From the IMG/VR virus record IMGVR_UViG_3300021376_000208, positions 1-33,029 of that record: 33,029 bases of DNA. One strand, 5' to 3'. Shown here in pieces: positions 19,799 through 28,258 of the stretch; position 1 is the first letter of the stretch; the number at the start of each line of letters is the position of its first letter. The notes below the pieces were generated by a model, which worked only from the letters and a program-made list of their open reading frames with translations, did no database searches and was not told where the DNA came from. Position numbers and translations under genes: made by a program. The stretch comes from a virus.

Positions 19799-22696
19799 TT
19801 ATTTAAAGAAAAACATGGTGGTTGCTCCCATGCTTGGAGCAGAAGCTTGCACGGTTCCTACAATTTCAGGTTCATTGCCTCCATTGAAGTTTATTCCTAT
19901 TCTGCTTCCAACCAGATTGGAATTTACAAAAAATCTGCCAATGATGGGTGGTACCTTGCCCCCCACGTAAAAATCTCTGATCATTTTATAATTGCCCAAT
20001 TCATTAGAAGCAGTTGCAGTTTTAACAAAAAACTTAACATTGGGGTATGATTTTCTGTAGCTGTTGGGATCATGATCTCTCTCATAATCAAAATCATACC
20101 CCACACCATTGGCACCCCATGTACCCACACTATCCCACCATCTGGTAGAACTCTGAACTCTTTGTGCTGGTCTTATTTTTAATGAAAAATCTTCTCTATA
20201 AGATAATGGTACTGAATTTATATCATAACCAATACAAAAATTTTGATCTGTAAATTGGCCTGCCATCTGCACAGCGCTGGTAGCTTGAAGGGCATTTAAA
20301 TTTAAGTCTGTTTTAAATTTATTAAAGTATCTTAAGTTACAAAACCCCATGGGAGCTGTCCACCCATAAGTAGCATCAGGCACAGGAGCTGTTGCAGAAA
20401 TAGGGAAATTACCGGTACTAGATAATGGTTTCCCTAATGCTACTCCTAAAGAGCATGCACTGTGAACTCCAAAGGTAGTATGATAAAATTTAATTAATTG
20501 AAAATCATTACTTCCAGGGCCTCCAGCTCCTGCAGCAGTTTGCCAATTAATAATACCATAATCTGTATATGTAGCAGATATAGGCCAAGTTCCTATTGCA
20601 TTATAAGCTGCTGCAAAACAATTGTAAGGGAACATCCAGTTTGGTCTTGCACAGTAAGTGCCTGAATCAAGGCTATCATAATTAGGTATAACTGTTCCTT
20701 TTCTATAAATGTCTCCCAAATTTGGATCCATGATAAATTCAGAGAATCCCTTAGATACTCCTCCAACATAAAGCGCATCCGAGGGTGGTATATTGGTTAA
20801 TATAAAAGTATAGGTAAATGCTGAAAGCATTATTGTATTTGCACCAAAATCTGCACTGTAAGAAAGCATTAATTTATTTGTATTTGTAGGGATAAACCAC
20901 GACTTCATTTCGTCTTTACTAATAGCGTATTTCTTATACTCCACATTATTTGCAGATACAGTTGTTAGAGTAACATAGAATGTGTTACTAGGATCATCTT
21001 TTGGAATAAAAATAATTTTACCTGAGATGGCAGGATTGTTTGTGCATTTATAAAACCAAACAGCCTTGTGATCATGAGAAGGACCTGCTTTAAATCCTGG
21101 ATAGTTTGGGTTAAGATGATTATAAACACAACCATATCTCATGGTCCAGTTGGCATTTACATTTCTTAAATAAGAAGATATGTCCATGTATATGCTTGAG
21201 TTATAAACACCAGTGTAAGGATTGTTATTAAACATAATAACATGGCTTCTGTAATAATCGCCAAAATCAAAAATATAATCTTCTTGATACCAGAAGCTGT
21301 TGTCATAATCAAAAGAGGGCATTGCAGGTATACTTGGTGTAGTAACTTTATAGATAGCAATAGCATTTTTTCTGGATAATTTTGTGCAGTCAAACTTTAC
21401 AGCTTTTCCATGTTCAAATTTTACTAAAATATCTTCAGATCTGATTCCGTTTATATACAGATTTACTCCATCATGATCATCGAAAAATATAGTGTCTGAT
21501 ATAGCTTGATTATTTCTGTATGTGGATGGTTCGCTAGAAGGAGATGTTGTGAAGGTGCGGTTATAAGGGTTTACTTTTAAAAACCAGTTTCCTCCTCCAA
21601 TGTTTCCTGGTAAAAAATTATAATATTGTTCACCATTGTTAAACAATAGATTGCTTGGCTTATAGTTTACTACTGAAGGGGCTGCTCCTCTGGAAGGTAC
21701 TGCAGGTGCCAGGGGAACCAGAGGATTTGGATCACCAGCTACTGGTGTATACGGGTTAGGGGTTACATAGTCATTTTGCGTTGATTGTGACATGTTAACA
21801 TCACCTTCTGCACGATCTGGAGGTCTACCTAACAAGCTAAATAATGGGGCATCTCCGTAATTTTCATTTGGCCAAGCATTGAATCTAGCAACGTTGGCCA
21901 GATTGCTGGTATTAAAATTCTTGTTATGATTATTCCATACGTTTGTAAAAGTTGTAGAACCAGTTTGAAGCCCTAGCAGTGTGCTAAATTTTGTAAGTAA
22001 ATTTTTTACACTTTCTTGTGCAGCTTGCCACAATCCCCAAGCAAACCTTGCAGGAGCAGTTCCTGACCAGCCGCCCCCTCCTCCACAGCCTCCTCTGGTA
22101 CTACTTGTTCCCATTTGTGGTTGTAGTGGTGAGCCTGGGCTATTGAGATCTACCATAGGTGATAATCCAGTTTCTGGATAAACAGACTTACCATTGTCTT
22201 CTGTGGCAGTGGGATCATAATTGGATGCATCTTTATCTGGTGACCCTTTATTATCATTAGCATTTTTAGCAAGAAAATATTGACGGGCACTTTCCTTACC
22301 ATCCAATAAATCTTGAGTTTGTTGAAGTAATTCTTGTTCACTCTTGTTAAGATTTTGATAACCTACCCAGATATTAAAAGCTTCTATTAATCTGCCTATT
22401 TTTTTCAAAAGCGAATCATTTTGATTTACAGCTCCCGGAGGAATTACAGGACTATTTTGTGACAAGATTTGATTTTTTTGAACTTGAAGGGTATCTATCT
22501 GATTTTGAAAATTAGTAACTTGCTGACTGGCCCATCCATATTGTTGTCCAGCAGAAATCATTTGTTGGTTTAAAACTGAGATTTGTTCTTCAATGGTCCT
22601 TGCATTTTCTGGTGTTAAGGGATTTCTCATACGGGCAACCACTCTTAAACCTGTGGTCACATATGATTCTTGGGCTTGTTGAGGAAAATCACTCAT
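19799..22696 (-). CDS. Large virion structural protein, 965 aa
   Basis: The N-terminal ~145 residues are Gln/Asn-rich and coiled-coil-like (ARTIEEQISVLNQQMISAGQ ... LNKSEQELLQQTQDLL). A Pro/Ser/Gly linker carries TSSTRGGCGGGGGWSG (about 200-215), recalling the RGGC insert in the tail-fibre paralogues. The remainder (~310-965) is Tyr/Asn/Pro/Phe-rich beta-type sequence like large tail or baseplate appendage proteins. No enzymatic motif. Late-type box 5 nt before ATG. Third gene of the operon from 24943 down to 19054. Confidence 0.75.
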   Translation of the reverse strand: MSDFPQQAQESYVTTGLRVVARMRNPLTPENARTIEEQISVLNQQMISAGQQYGWASQQVTNFQNQIDTLQVQKNQILSQNSPVIPPGAVNQNDSLLKKIGRLIEAFNIWVGYQNLNKSEQELLQQTQDLLDGKESARQYFLAKNANDNKGSPDKDASNYDPTATEDNGKSVYPETGLSPMVDLNSPGSPLQPQMGTSSTRGGCGGGGGWSGTAPARFAWGLWQAAQESVKNLLTKFSTLLGLQTGSTTFTNVWNNHNKNFNTSNLANVARFNAWPNENYGDAPLFSLLGRPPDRAEGDVNMSQSTQNDYVTPNPYTPVAGDPNPLVPLAPAVPSRGAAPSVVNYKPSNLLFNNGEQYYNFLPGNIGGGNWFLKVNPYNRTFTTSPSSEPSTYRNNQAISDTIFFDDHDGVNLYINGIRSEDILVKFEHGKAVKFDCTKLSRKNAIAIYKVTTPSIPAMPSFDYDNSFWYQEDYIFDFGDYYRSHVIMFNNNPYTGVYNSSIYMDISSYLRNVNANWTMRYGCVYNHLNPNYPGFKAGPSHDHKAVWFYKCTNNPAISGKIIFIPKDDPSNTFYVTLTTVSANNVEYKKYAISKDEMKSWFIPTNTNKLMLSYSADFGANTIMLSAFTYTFILTNIPPSDALYVGGVSKGFSEFIMDPNLGDIYRKGTVIPNYDSLDSGTYCARPNWMFPYNCFAAAYNAIGTWPISATYTDYGIINWQTAAGAGGPGSNDFQLIKFYHTTFGVHSACSLGVALGKPLSSTGNFPISATAPVPDATYGWTAPMGFCNLRYFNKFKTDLNLNALQATSAVQMAGQFTDQNFCIGYDINSVPLSYREDFSLKIRPAQRVQSSTRWWDSVGTWGANGVGYDFDYERDHDPNSYRKSYPNVKFFVKTATASNELGNYKMIRDFYVGGKVPPIIGRFFVNSNLVGSRIGINFNGGNEPEIVGTVQASAPSMGATTMFFFK
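19800..19805 (-). promoter_or_regulatory. Late-type promoter box inside operon
   Basis: Minus-strand TAAATA overlapping the upstream stop codon, 5 nt before the ATG at 19794. Confidence 0.5.
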
Positions 22697-22697
22697 G

Positions 22698-23471
22698 TTA
22701 ATATTTAGCTAGAGTTACGAAAGAAGAACATAGTGTAGGAAAATTTAGGTTATATTTTAAAAGATATATATTTTGATTATCAATTGATGGAAGTATTAGA
22801 TGTGAACTAAGAGGCAATCTCCAGCTTGTAACAGGTGGTAAAGATTCAGATGTGCCCAGATATTCTGATCTGCAATTCACAAGCAGTTCTTGATTTCTGT
22901 ATCTGCCTATAAAAAATTCATAATCTCCACATGAAACAACCATAAATCCTGTTGAACTAGTAAGTACAAAATTAGTTACATTTTCAGTTGCAAGAACTGT
23001 AATTGTATTTCCAGAATTCAATACGCCTGGAACAAAGTAATGTACAGCTGTAGCGGGGATTTTGTAGGTGCATTTAAATTTTATATATGTTAATTCTGAA
23101 GGAACAAATTTTTGAGAATATTCACTATAATTATCTACTTGTGATCCTGATACATAATATGTAAGAAAGCTGCTTAATGAATTGTTATTTACATCTTTTG
23201 TAAGACTAAGATTTATTGGTACGCTATTAAATGCACTTTGAATAAAATATGCAGTACAATGCTCAAGAGATAGTGATGGTTTTAATACATTATTTAAATA
23301 TATTCCTCTTTGGCCCACAACTGTAAAAAAATCTATATCAGTATAATGGGGATCAACAATTAAAAAAGGGTTGTTAAAAGGCTCCATAGGATGATCATAG
23401 AAATAATGTTGACCAGCTACACCGGCATATCCTGAAGGTAGCCCCGTATGTATTAAAATAGGGTCAGGCAT
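22698..23471 (-). CDS. Virion structural protein, beta-rich
   Basis: 257 aa, Ser/Asn/Tyr/Phe-rich with alternating strands and no helix-rich part. It starts [20 protein letters not shown] and ends with SSHLILPSIDNQNIYLLKYN, then LNFPTLCSSFVTLAKY. No family recognised. Its ATG overlaps the stop of the upstream stalk protein and has a Shine-Dalgarno (GAGGTGA, 8 nt before ATG), in contrast to the leaderless first genes. Likely a tail or fibre component. Confidence 0.65.
   Translation of the reverse strand: MPDPILIHTGLPSGYAGVAGQHYFYDHPMEPFNNPFLIVDPHYTDIDFFTVVGQRGIYLNNVLKPSLSLEHCTAYFIQSAFNSVPINLSLTKDVNNNSLSSFLTYYVSGSQVDNYSEYSQKFVPSELTYIKFKCTYKIPATAVHYFVPGVLNSGNTITVLATENVTNFVLTSSTGFMVVSCGDYEFFIGRYRNQELLVNCRSEYLGTSESLPPVTSWRLPLSSHLILPSIDNQNIYLLKYNLNFPTLCSSFVTLAKY
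22702..22707 (-). promoter_or_regulatory. Late-type promoter box
   Basis: Minus-strand TAAATA, 5 nt before the ATG at 22696. Confidence 0.6.
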
Positions 23472-24943
23472 TAGCTTATCACCTCATTGTTAGAACTATT
23501 TATAATGGATACTATTTCATTATACTCTGTTTCAGTAAACACAAACCCTGGATCTATAGAATCTATAGAAGGTGTTGGAGAAGGAGTAGGTGTTATAGTG
23601 GGTGTGGGAGTGATGGTGGGAGTAGGTGTAGCAGAAGCATTAGGAGTAGGAGATACCTCAAATATATCTGTTAAAAAAACATTGCCCGGAGCAAACGTTC
23701 TATTAAAACGAGGTGATAAAGGATTACTTACATCAGGAATAAAAGTATAGGGTTGACCGTTACGCGAAGGGCTTAATGTTACTAAAGCTATTAAAACACC
23801 GTTATAGTATAAAAACATATCAAATGGTGTTGGGCTACCGCTAGCAGTTCCATTGAAGAACAAGCCACAATTATTTTCAGTTTGAAATCCTACCCCTTGT
23901 GTATAAAGATTACCAGGACCTATAAGCTGATTTAAAAATCCTGTAGGAGTAGGAGGAGGGGCGGCCACAACCTGAAATTCTAATGTATAATTGGTATTAG
24001 ACCCTAGCTGCTGTACTCTCACTGTATAATTGCCAGAATTGTAAGGTGCTGCAACTGATAAAACTTCTTGATTTATATTTCCGGGTCCAAAATGTTGATT
24101 AGCTAACATTAAATTAGGATCAATTCCTGCAGTCCATGCAGAACCAGATTGAATGCCCAACCAAGCAACATTGTCAGAAGAACTGTAACTTCTAAGAAGA
24201 ATTTTATTTAATATTTGATTATTCCCTACAGTGAACTTAAAGTAATCACTATTTCCAGCTACAGAAGCAATAACTAAGCCGTTACCGTTATTTAAAGTTA
24301 CAGCAGTTGGTAAACCTGCAGAATTAGAAAGAGATCCATTTATGCTTTCATTCCAAATAGTATATGCTGTATTTGTAGATGTGGGTGTAACGGTCGGCGT
24401 TTTAGTAGGCGTTTCAGTAGGTGTTCTAGTATTTGTAGGTGTTGCGGGAGGTGTTCTAGTATTTGTAGGTGTATGGGTAGGGGTAATAGAAATTGTTGGA
24501 GTATTACTAGGTGTAATAGAAATTGTTGGAGTATTACTAGGTGTAATAGAAATTGTTGGAGTCTGGGTAGGGGTCTCTGAGGGAGTGGGGGTAATAGTTT
24601 TAGTAATTGTATTAGTAATTGTATATGTAGGTGTTTGAGTGTGTGAAGGAGTAATAGTAGTTGTAATAGTATTAGTAATGGTATATGAAGGTGTATTTGT
24701 AGGCGTAATGGTGAATGTAGGTGTAAATGTAGGTGTAGGATTATTCGAAGGAGTTATAGAAATTGAAGGAGTTACAGATATGGTAGGCGAAGGTGTAGGT
24801 GTTTGTGATGCAAAAAATGGCATTCCGGGTAATCCTCCGGAACCCGGTCCAGATTTAGCTTTAGCTTCTAATGATAAAAGCTTTTGAACTTCTCTTGTTT
24901 TTCTTCGCTTAAGATCGTCAAATGAAGGGTATATAACTGCCAT
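23471..24943 (-). CDS. Thr/Pro stalk protein with PPC-like and beta domains
   Basis: 490 aa. Residues about 1-45 form a basic leader. About 50-195 are Thr/Pro repeats, including three exact [10 protein letters not shown] units. About 200-330 resemble a pre-peptidase C-terminal (PPC) beta-domain ([13 protein letters not shown] ... [20 protein letters not shown]). A second beta part (about 335-430) follows, then another TPT stretch and a short helical end. This reads as an extended fibre carrying small beta domains. First gene of the minus-strand operon, with a late-type box 6 nt before ATG. Confidence 0.78.
   Translation of the reverse strand: MAVIYPSFDDLKRRKTREVQKLLSLEAKAKSGPGSGGLPGMPFFASQTPTPSPTISVTPSISITPSNNPTPTFTPTFTITPTNTPSYTITNTITTTITPSHTQTPTYTITNTITKTITPTPSETPTQTPTISITPSNTPTISITPSNTPTISITPTHTPTNTRTPPATPTNTRTPTETPTKTPTVTPTSTNTAYTIWNESINGSLSNSAGLPTAVTLNNGNGLVIASVAGNSDYFKFTVGNNQILNKILLRSYSSSDNVAWLGIQSGSAWTAGIDPNLMLANQHFGPGNINQEVLSVAAPYNSGNYTVRVQQLGSNTNYTLEFQVVAAPPPTPTGFLNQLIGPGNLYTQGVGFQTENNCGLFFNGTASGSPTPFDMFLYYNGVLIALVTLSPSRNGQPYTFIPDVSNPLSPRFNRTFAPGNVFLTDIFEVSPTPNASATPTPTITPTPTITPTPSPTPSIDSIDPGFVFTETEYNEIVSIINSSNNEVIS
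24484..24569 (-). repeat. 30-bp tandem repeat, about 3 copies
   Basis: The unit beginning AATAGAAATTGTTGGAGT recurs every 30 bp at 24485, 24515 and 24545, the first two copies being identical over the full unit. It encodes the decapeptide [10 protein letters not shown] in the stalk region. A likely site of copy-number change by slippage or recombination. Confidence 0.85.
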
Positions 24944-24949
24944 ATTAGA

Positions 24950-24955
24950 TATTTA
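24950..24955 (-). promoter_or_regulatory. Late-type promoter box
   Basis: Minus-strand TAAATA, 6 nt before the ATG at 24943; it directly abuts the -35 box of the tRNA-Met promoter on the other strand. Confidence 0.55.
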
Positions 24956-24983
24956 TTGATATATTTTATATTTCATGTATATT
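24956..24983 (+). promoter_or_regulatory. tRNA promoter TTGATA-N16-TATATT
   Basis: TTGATA (24956-24961), 16 bp, TATATT (24978-24983), 5 nt, then the first G of mature tRNA-Met at 24989. The transcript would start at or within 1-2 nt of the tRNA 5' end. Confidence 0.7.
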
Positions 24984-24988
24984 AATGA

Positions 24989-25061
24989 GGGCCTATAGCT
25001 CAGCGGTCAGAGCAGGGCACTCATAATGCCTTGGTCGGGGGTTCAAATCCCTCTGGGCCCA
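24989..25061 (+). tRNA. tRNA-Met(CAU) or tRNA-Ile2 after lysidine modification
   Basis: Acceptor GGGCCTA/TGGGCCC, D stem GCTC/GAGC, anticodon stem GGGCA/TGCCT with loop CTCATAA (anticodon CAT), T arm GGGGG-TTCAAAT-CCCTC, discriminator A, no CCA. CAT could be elongator Met, or Ile if modified; initiator features (an unpaired first base, three G-C pairs at the base of the anticodon stem) are not seen. A lipoprotein start codon follows 10 nt later. Confidence 0.92.
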
Positions 25062-25071
25062 AAAAAAATAT

Positions 25072-25278
25072 ATGAAATATATACTCTTATTAGTAATAGC
25101 AGTTATTTTGACGAACTGTTCATCAGTTAGGTATCAATCTCCTGAAGACTATTACAGAAAAAGAACGGCAGAAGATTCTATAGATTGGGGTCCTAATTCA
25201 AACAACAATATTCTTGATTCACAAGACGGAAGTACTTATTATAATAGAAGAGTTGAAATCTTTGGAGCTACATATTAA
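25072..25278 (+). CDS. Small lipoprotein
   Basis: 68 aa. Signal and lipobox MKYILLLVIAVILTNCSS with Cys16 as the lipidated residue, then a Tyr/Asp/Ser-rich polar region (YQSPEDYYRKRTAEDSIDWG). It is probably anchored in a host membrane. The start lies 10 nt after tRNA-Met with only an A-rich leader, so its mRNA 5' end may come from tRNA 3' processing. Small phage lipoproteins often act in superinfection exclusion or spanin-like lysis, but nothing here decides. Confidence 0.7.
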   Translation: MKYILLLVIAVILTNCSSVRYQSPEDYYRKRTAEDSIDWGPNSNNNILDSQDGSTYYNRRVEIFGATY

Positions 25279-25281
25279 ATA
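25276..25281 (+). promoter_or_regulatory. Late-type promoter box
   Basis: TAAATA overlapping the upstream stop, 5 nt before the ATG at 25287. Confidence 0.5.
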
Positions 25282-25286
25282 GTGTT

Positions 25287-25967
25287 ATGGGAATGTTTGA
25301 CACAGTTATAGTAGAAGGATTAAAGCTTAAAGCTCCAAAAGAGGTTACTAGCTTTTTAAAAGATAATAACGTTAATTTTCCTACTGAATATCAAACTAAA
25401 GATTTAGTCTGCGCACTTCATGTTTATAAGATTAAAGATAACGGTGATATATTTGAAGAGGTAAGAAAGTCAACTGGTAAAAAAATTCCTTATAAACCGC
25501 CTTTTTTAGGATGGAATAATAATAGACCATACTTAGAAAAAATTTATTGGTATTTTAAAAACAAGAAATATTCGACTCCTCTTCCTGAGTTTGTTGATGA
25601 AACAAAAGCTGTTTATGTAAAAACAAAACTTACTGATACTTTTGCAATGCTCTCATATGATGAAGTAGGGGGAAGATATATTTCTCTAGATTATGAAGTT
25701 AAAGCTGTGGAGGGTAAAGTCAAATCTATTAAGCTATTAGAATGGTCTATAGAATCTGAAAAGGAATCTTTAAATAGACATAAAGAAAATAAAATGTTTA
25801 ATGAAAAAAGAGATGCATCTTTTGCTAAAAGAAAAGCTTTTCAATCTAAATGGTATTACCCTATTTTAAAAGAAGTATATAATCCATTTCTATTTTTTTC
25901 CAAATTAGTAGTTCAAAACATCTGTAATATTCTCGTTCGCTGGAGTTATAGATGGACAGGTGTCTAA
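25287..25967 (+). CDS. MGMFD-type phage protein
   Basis: 226 aa. The start MGMFDTVIVEG is characteristic of a widespread phage protein family of unknown function whose members begin MGMFD. Paired strands follow, then a charged helix (KSIKLLEWSIESEKESLNRH) and an amphipathic aromatic C-terminus (WYYPILKEVYNPFLFFSKLV) that may bind membrane or protein. It overlaps the next small gene at TAATG. Confidence 0.7.
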   Translation: MGMFDTVIVEGLKLKAPKEVTSFLKDNNVNFPTEYQTKDLVCALHVYKIKDNGDIFEEVRKSTGKKIPYKPPFLGWNNNRPYLEKIYWYFKNKKYSTPLPEFVDETKAVYVKTKLTDTFAMLSYDEVGGRYISLDYEVKAVEGKVKSIKLLEWSIESEKESLNRHKENKMFNEKRDASFAKRKAFQSKWYYPILKEVYNPFLFFSKLVVQNICNILVRWSYRWTGV

Positions 25968-26128
25968 TGAGTTACACATTAAAAGTCGAGCGTAATGAAA
26001 ATACAGATGAGTACTATATTATTCTTCCAGAAAAACTTTTAAAAGAAATAAATTGGAAGGCAGGGGATAATATTAAGTGGACTCTTAAGAAAGATGGGTC
26101 TATTCTCTTAAAGAAAGTCAATGAGTGA
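25967..26128 (+). CDS. AbrB/MazE-like swapped-hairpin small protein
   Basis: 53 aa starting in a TAATG overlap. The pattern MSYTLKVERN ... DEYYIILPEKLLKEINWKAG then DNIKWTLKKDGSILLKKV is that of the SpoVT/AbrB DNA-binding fold: two beta-hairpins around P-E-x-L-L and W-x-x-G-D. Members are dimeric DNA-binding regulators or antitoxins; no toxin gene is evident alongside. Overlaps the next gene by 8 nt. Confidence 0.75.
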   Translation: MSYTLKVERNENTDEYYIILPEKLLKEINWKAGDNIKWTLKKDGSILLKKVNE

Positions 26129-26723
26129 TACATTTACGTCCGGAGCACAAAAAACTCATACTATAGATTATGATTTTTCTAAGTATGATAAAAAAATTGA
26201 AAAGCGAATTTTAGAAATAAAATCACGATTTGGAGGAGAGCCTGTATATTCTAAATATCCCATTATAGAATCAATTTGCTTATTTTTTTCTAAATGGTAC
26301 TATACTCTTACTAGTGAGCTTTTCTTTAAATTAAAGCATTTTTTTCAAAGACAAATTAGAGGCTATGATGATTTAGATAAATGGAACGCAGCTTGGTATA
26401 TATCTAGAAAAGCTATTCCTGTTTTAACCGCATGGCGAAATGGTAAAATTATGGGAACCTCTATTAAGAGGCATTATGAGAATAGACATGGTGAGGTTGT
26501 TGAATTTCCAGATAATTTAACATCAAATAGCGAAATCCCAGAATCGTTTACTGAAGAAGAGTGGATCAACATTATAGATGATATTATCTTTGCATTTAAA
26601 TTTGTGTTAGACGATGACACAATAAACTTTGACTATAGCTCAGAGCAATATAATAAAAACTACAAACGATATAAAAGGGGAATGAAACTTTTAAGCATCT
26701 ACTTCCTCTCTTTATGGGATTAA
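26121..26723 (+). CDS. Conserved phage hypothetical protein (RGYDDLDKW)
   Basis: 200 aa. The central stretch KHFFQRQIRGYDDLDKWNAA then WYISRKAIPVLTAWR resembles a common phage family of unknown function with an F-x-R-x-x-RG-DD-W motif and a following Pro-Leu helix; the C-terminal part has the usual EEEWINIIDDIIFAF acidic helix. Related phages often carry it near DNA metabolism or tRNA genes. Function unknown. Confidence 0.7.
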   Translation: MSDTFTSGAQKTHTIDYDFSKYDKKIEKRILEIKSRFGGEPVYSKYPIIESICLFFSKWYYTLTSELFFKLKHFFQRQIRGYDDLDKWNAAWYISRKAIPVLTAWRNGKIMGTSIKRHYENRHGEVVEFPDNLTSNSEIPESFTEEEWINIIDDIIFAFKFVLDDDTINFDYSSEQYNKNYKRYKRGMKLLSIYFLSLWD

Positions 26724-26831
26724 AGAAACTTATCTTGCGCACAGCCCATTAGTAGTGCCAAAAACAAGCGTTGAATTAATTAGTTTAGTGTTTATTAATT
26801 TAGAATATGTTAAATCGAGAGAATTTTCACA
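26724..26831. other. Short gap without identified gene
   Basis: 108 bp, AT-rich. I see no terminator, tRNA or protein-like frame; only very short open frames. The promoter for the gene at 26868 starts right after it. Confidence 0.4.
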
Positions 26832-26859
26832 TTGCATATTACTTAAATACCTTTATTAT
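26832..26859 (+). promoter_or_regulatory. Sigma70-like promoter TTGCAT-N16-TATTAT
   Basis: TTGCAT (26832-26837), 16 bp, TATTAT (26854-26859), 8 nt, ATG at 26868. Confidence 0.6.
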
Positions 26860-26867
26860 AATTATTT

Positions 26868-27086
26868 ATGACTAGAAATGAAAGAATGGTGTTGTGTCAT
26901 GTAGACTCACTGACATCTAACTATGATTCAAATCTTTTAAAACTTTTCAGTAAGCCGGTATTAGAGGGTGACAGCATAACATCGACTATTGAAAATAAGA
27001 AAATAGCTTTTATAACAAGACATTTGCTTACAGGAGAAAGTACTCATTCTCTTAAATTAGAAGGAGAGTTTTATGACAGACTCTGA
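26868..27086 (+). CDS. Small hypothetical protein
   Basis: 72 aa, mixed composition (RNERMVLCHVDSLTSNYDSN ... KKIAFITRHLLTGESTHSLK), no recognised domain. First gene of a run of overlapping small genes to 27983. It overlaps the next gene by 14 nt, and its own 3' end supplies that gene's Shine-Dalgarno. Confidence 0.6.
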   Translation: MTRNERMVLCHVDSLTSNYDSNLLKLFSKPVLEGDSITSTIENKKIAFITRHLLTGESTHSLKLEGEFYDRL

Positions 27087-27309
27087 ATATAATAAATGGT
27101 TAAAAGAAAGTAAAATTTTTGTCAGCCGTCCTCTGTTAAAATTTTTTTTAGGCAGCTGGGGATTTTATATAATAAACTCTTATAGAAAATTGTTTTTTCC
27201 TAAATTTTTTTTTATGAAGACTAAATATTTTATAGAGTTAGGATTTAGCTTTGCTGGGTTCTTATTCGAAATACAAAACAACAAAATTGAAAAGATTCAA
27301 AAGAGTTGA
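27073..27309 (+). CDS. Small aromatic/hydrophobic protein
   Basis: 78 aa. It has a good Shine-Dalgarno (AAGGAGAG, 4 nt before ATG). Aromatic, partly hydrophobic stretches (LLKFFLGSWGFYIINSYRKL and FFMKTKYFIELGFSFAGFLF) suggest membrane contact. No family recognised. The following gene starts inside it. Confidence 0.6.
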   Translation: MTDSEYNKWLKESKIFVSRPLLKFFLGSWGFYIINSYRKLFFPKFFFMKTKYFIELGFSFAGFLFEIQNNKIEKIQKS

Positions 27310-27550
27310 GTTTGCAGATCAAGATATAGTCTTAAAGTTTATACCACAGTTGTCCGAGATCGTAGAAATGTTTGACCTGGATCTCGAAGAGTGTTTTATA
27401 TCTGATGAATCTTTATATAGTGATTTCGAGGAACTTAAGCCTTCTAAAGAAAAACTTAAAGAATTCAAAGAAAAATATGGATTTCTTCCCGAAAGCAGCC
27501 AATATCTTTATGAGATAGCCCAAAAAATGGTATGCAAACGGAAACATTAG
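27251..27550 (+). CDS. Hypothetical acidic protein, TTG start
   Basis: 99 aa from TTG 27251, which has AGGA 7 nt upstream; TTG 27287 is an alternative. The protein has a basic start, then an acidic helical body (VEMFDLDLEECFISDESLYS and KPSKEKLKEFKEKYGFLPES). It overlaps the upstream gene by 59 nt and the next by 19 nt. Function unknown; the exact start is uncertain. Confidence 0.55.
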   Translation: MLGSYSKYKTTKLKRFKRVEFADQDIVLKFIPQLSEIVEMFDLDLEECFISDESLYSDFEELKPSKEKLKEFKEKYGFLPESSQYLYEIAQKMVCKRKH

Positions 27551-27822
27551 AATATAAGCTTAATTTTGATAAGTTTGGCCAACCTAGAAAATATAAGTTA
27601 AATAAAAAAAGACGATTAAAGTTAACTGATTTTTCTACATGGTTAGAATCTGATACAAAAAATCAATGGTACTTCAAGGATTACAATTGCTTTTATATAG
27701 TTATAAGTATGTTTAATGAGGGTGAATATACTGTGAGCTGTTCAGGTTATACTCTAGATTTGAAATATAATAATCTAGATGAGGCCAAACAAGCAGCTTT
27801 TAATTTTTGTAATGAACGATAA
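27532..27822 (+). CDS. Hypothetical protein
   Basis: 96 aa, basic N-terminus (FGQPRKYKLNKKRRLKLTDF), then a beta-rich middle with Trp/Tyr/Cys (NQWYFKDYNCFYIVISMFNE) and a final helix (LDEAKQAAFNFCNER). The strand-plus-helix ending is like many small phage proteins of unknown function. Overlaps its neighbours by 19 and 11 nt. Confidence 0.6.
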   Translation: MQTETLEYKLNFDKFGQPRKYKLNKKRRLKLTDFSTWLESDTKNQWYFKDYNCFYIVISMFNEGEYTVSCSGYTLDLKYNNLDEAKQAAFNFCNER

Positions 27823-27901
27823 GCAATTAATTGAGCTTTATAAAGATTTACCTGATGAATATTATGGTGACTTGCAAAAGCAATTTAAAATTATAAAATA
27901 A
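27812..27901 (+). CDS. 29-aa small protein
   Basis: MNDKQLIELYKDLPDEYYGD then LQKQFKIIK. It overlaps the end of the preceding gene by 11 nt, in line with the dense packing here, and its charged helical composition is plausible. Too short to assign. Confidence 0.4.
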   Translation: MNDKQLIELYKDLPDEYYGDLQKQFKIIK

Positions 27902-27905
27902 ATAA

Positions 27906-27983
27906 ATGAGTGTAGCATCTGTATTAGTTTGTGTCGCAGTATTGCTCTATATTTTATATCTTCGTGAGCGATTTAAAGATTAA
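27906..27983 (+). CDS. 25-aa single-span membrane peptide
   Basis: MSVASVLVCVAVLLYILYLR then ERFKD: one hydrophobic helix with a charged end. It starts 4 nt after the previous stop. It overlaps the 3' end of the minus-strand gene at 27954. Its form is that of a phage micro-membrane protein; function unknown. Confidence 0.4.
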   Translation: MSVASVLVCVAVLLYILYLRERFKD

Positions 27984-28247
27984 CGTTCCAGATACTCTTG
28001 TATCTTTTGTTTTAGTTGCTCTCTCCTTCGTCGCTGTCTTCTTTCTCGATGTTACAAGTAGGGCAACTGATATGGGGAAAAAGAAACGAAGAAAAAATTG
28101 TAAGTGATCCTGTTTTGTTAAAAGATCAAAAAATGTTGTGTATAGTTCATGAATACCGAGTAAAATCCAGATCATAGCTGGAGCAAAAAGCACCCAAAAT
28201 ACTAGGTTATAACTCTTATTAAAATGGGTCTTAATTTTACTAAGCAT
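27954..28247 (-). CDS. Two-span membrane protein
   Basis: 97 aa from ATG 28247 (an upstream TTG would add 5 residues). Two hydrophobic segments, about residues 14-34 (YNLVFWVLFAPAMIWILLGI) and 50-67 (LQFFLRFFFPISVALLVTS), then a basic Lys/Thr tail. The box TAAGTA, one base from TAAATA, lies 5 nt before ATG. A holin-like or other inner-membrane role is possible; there is no diagnostic motif. Confidence 0.55.
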   Translation of the reverse strand: MLSKIKTHFNKSYNLVFWVLFAPAMIWILLGIHELYTTFFDLLTKQDHLQFFLRFFFPISVALLVTSRKKTATKERATKTKDTRVSGTLIFKSLTKI

Positions 28248-28252
28248 ATAAT

Positions 28253-28258
28253 TACTTA
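28253..28258 (-). promoter_or_regulatory. Late-like box variant TAAGTA
   Basis: Minus-strand TAAGTA, 5 nt before the ATG at 28247. Confidence 0.35.

Noticed and set aside
20593-21393. Short open frames inside the 965-aa gene (both strands)
   Set aside because: They have no promoter or protein-like composition and lie within a continuous structural gene.
24484-24569. CRISPR-like repeat array
   Set aside because: The 30-bp units are directly adjacent without spacers and encode an in-frame decapeptide repeat.
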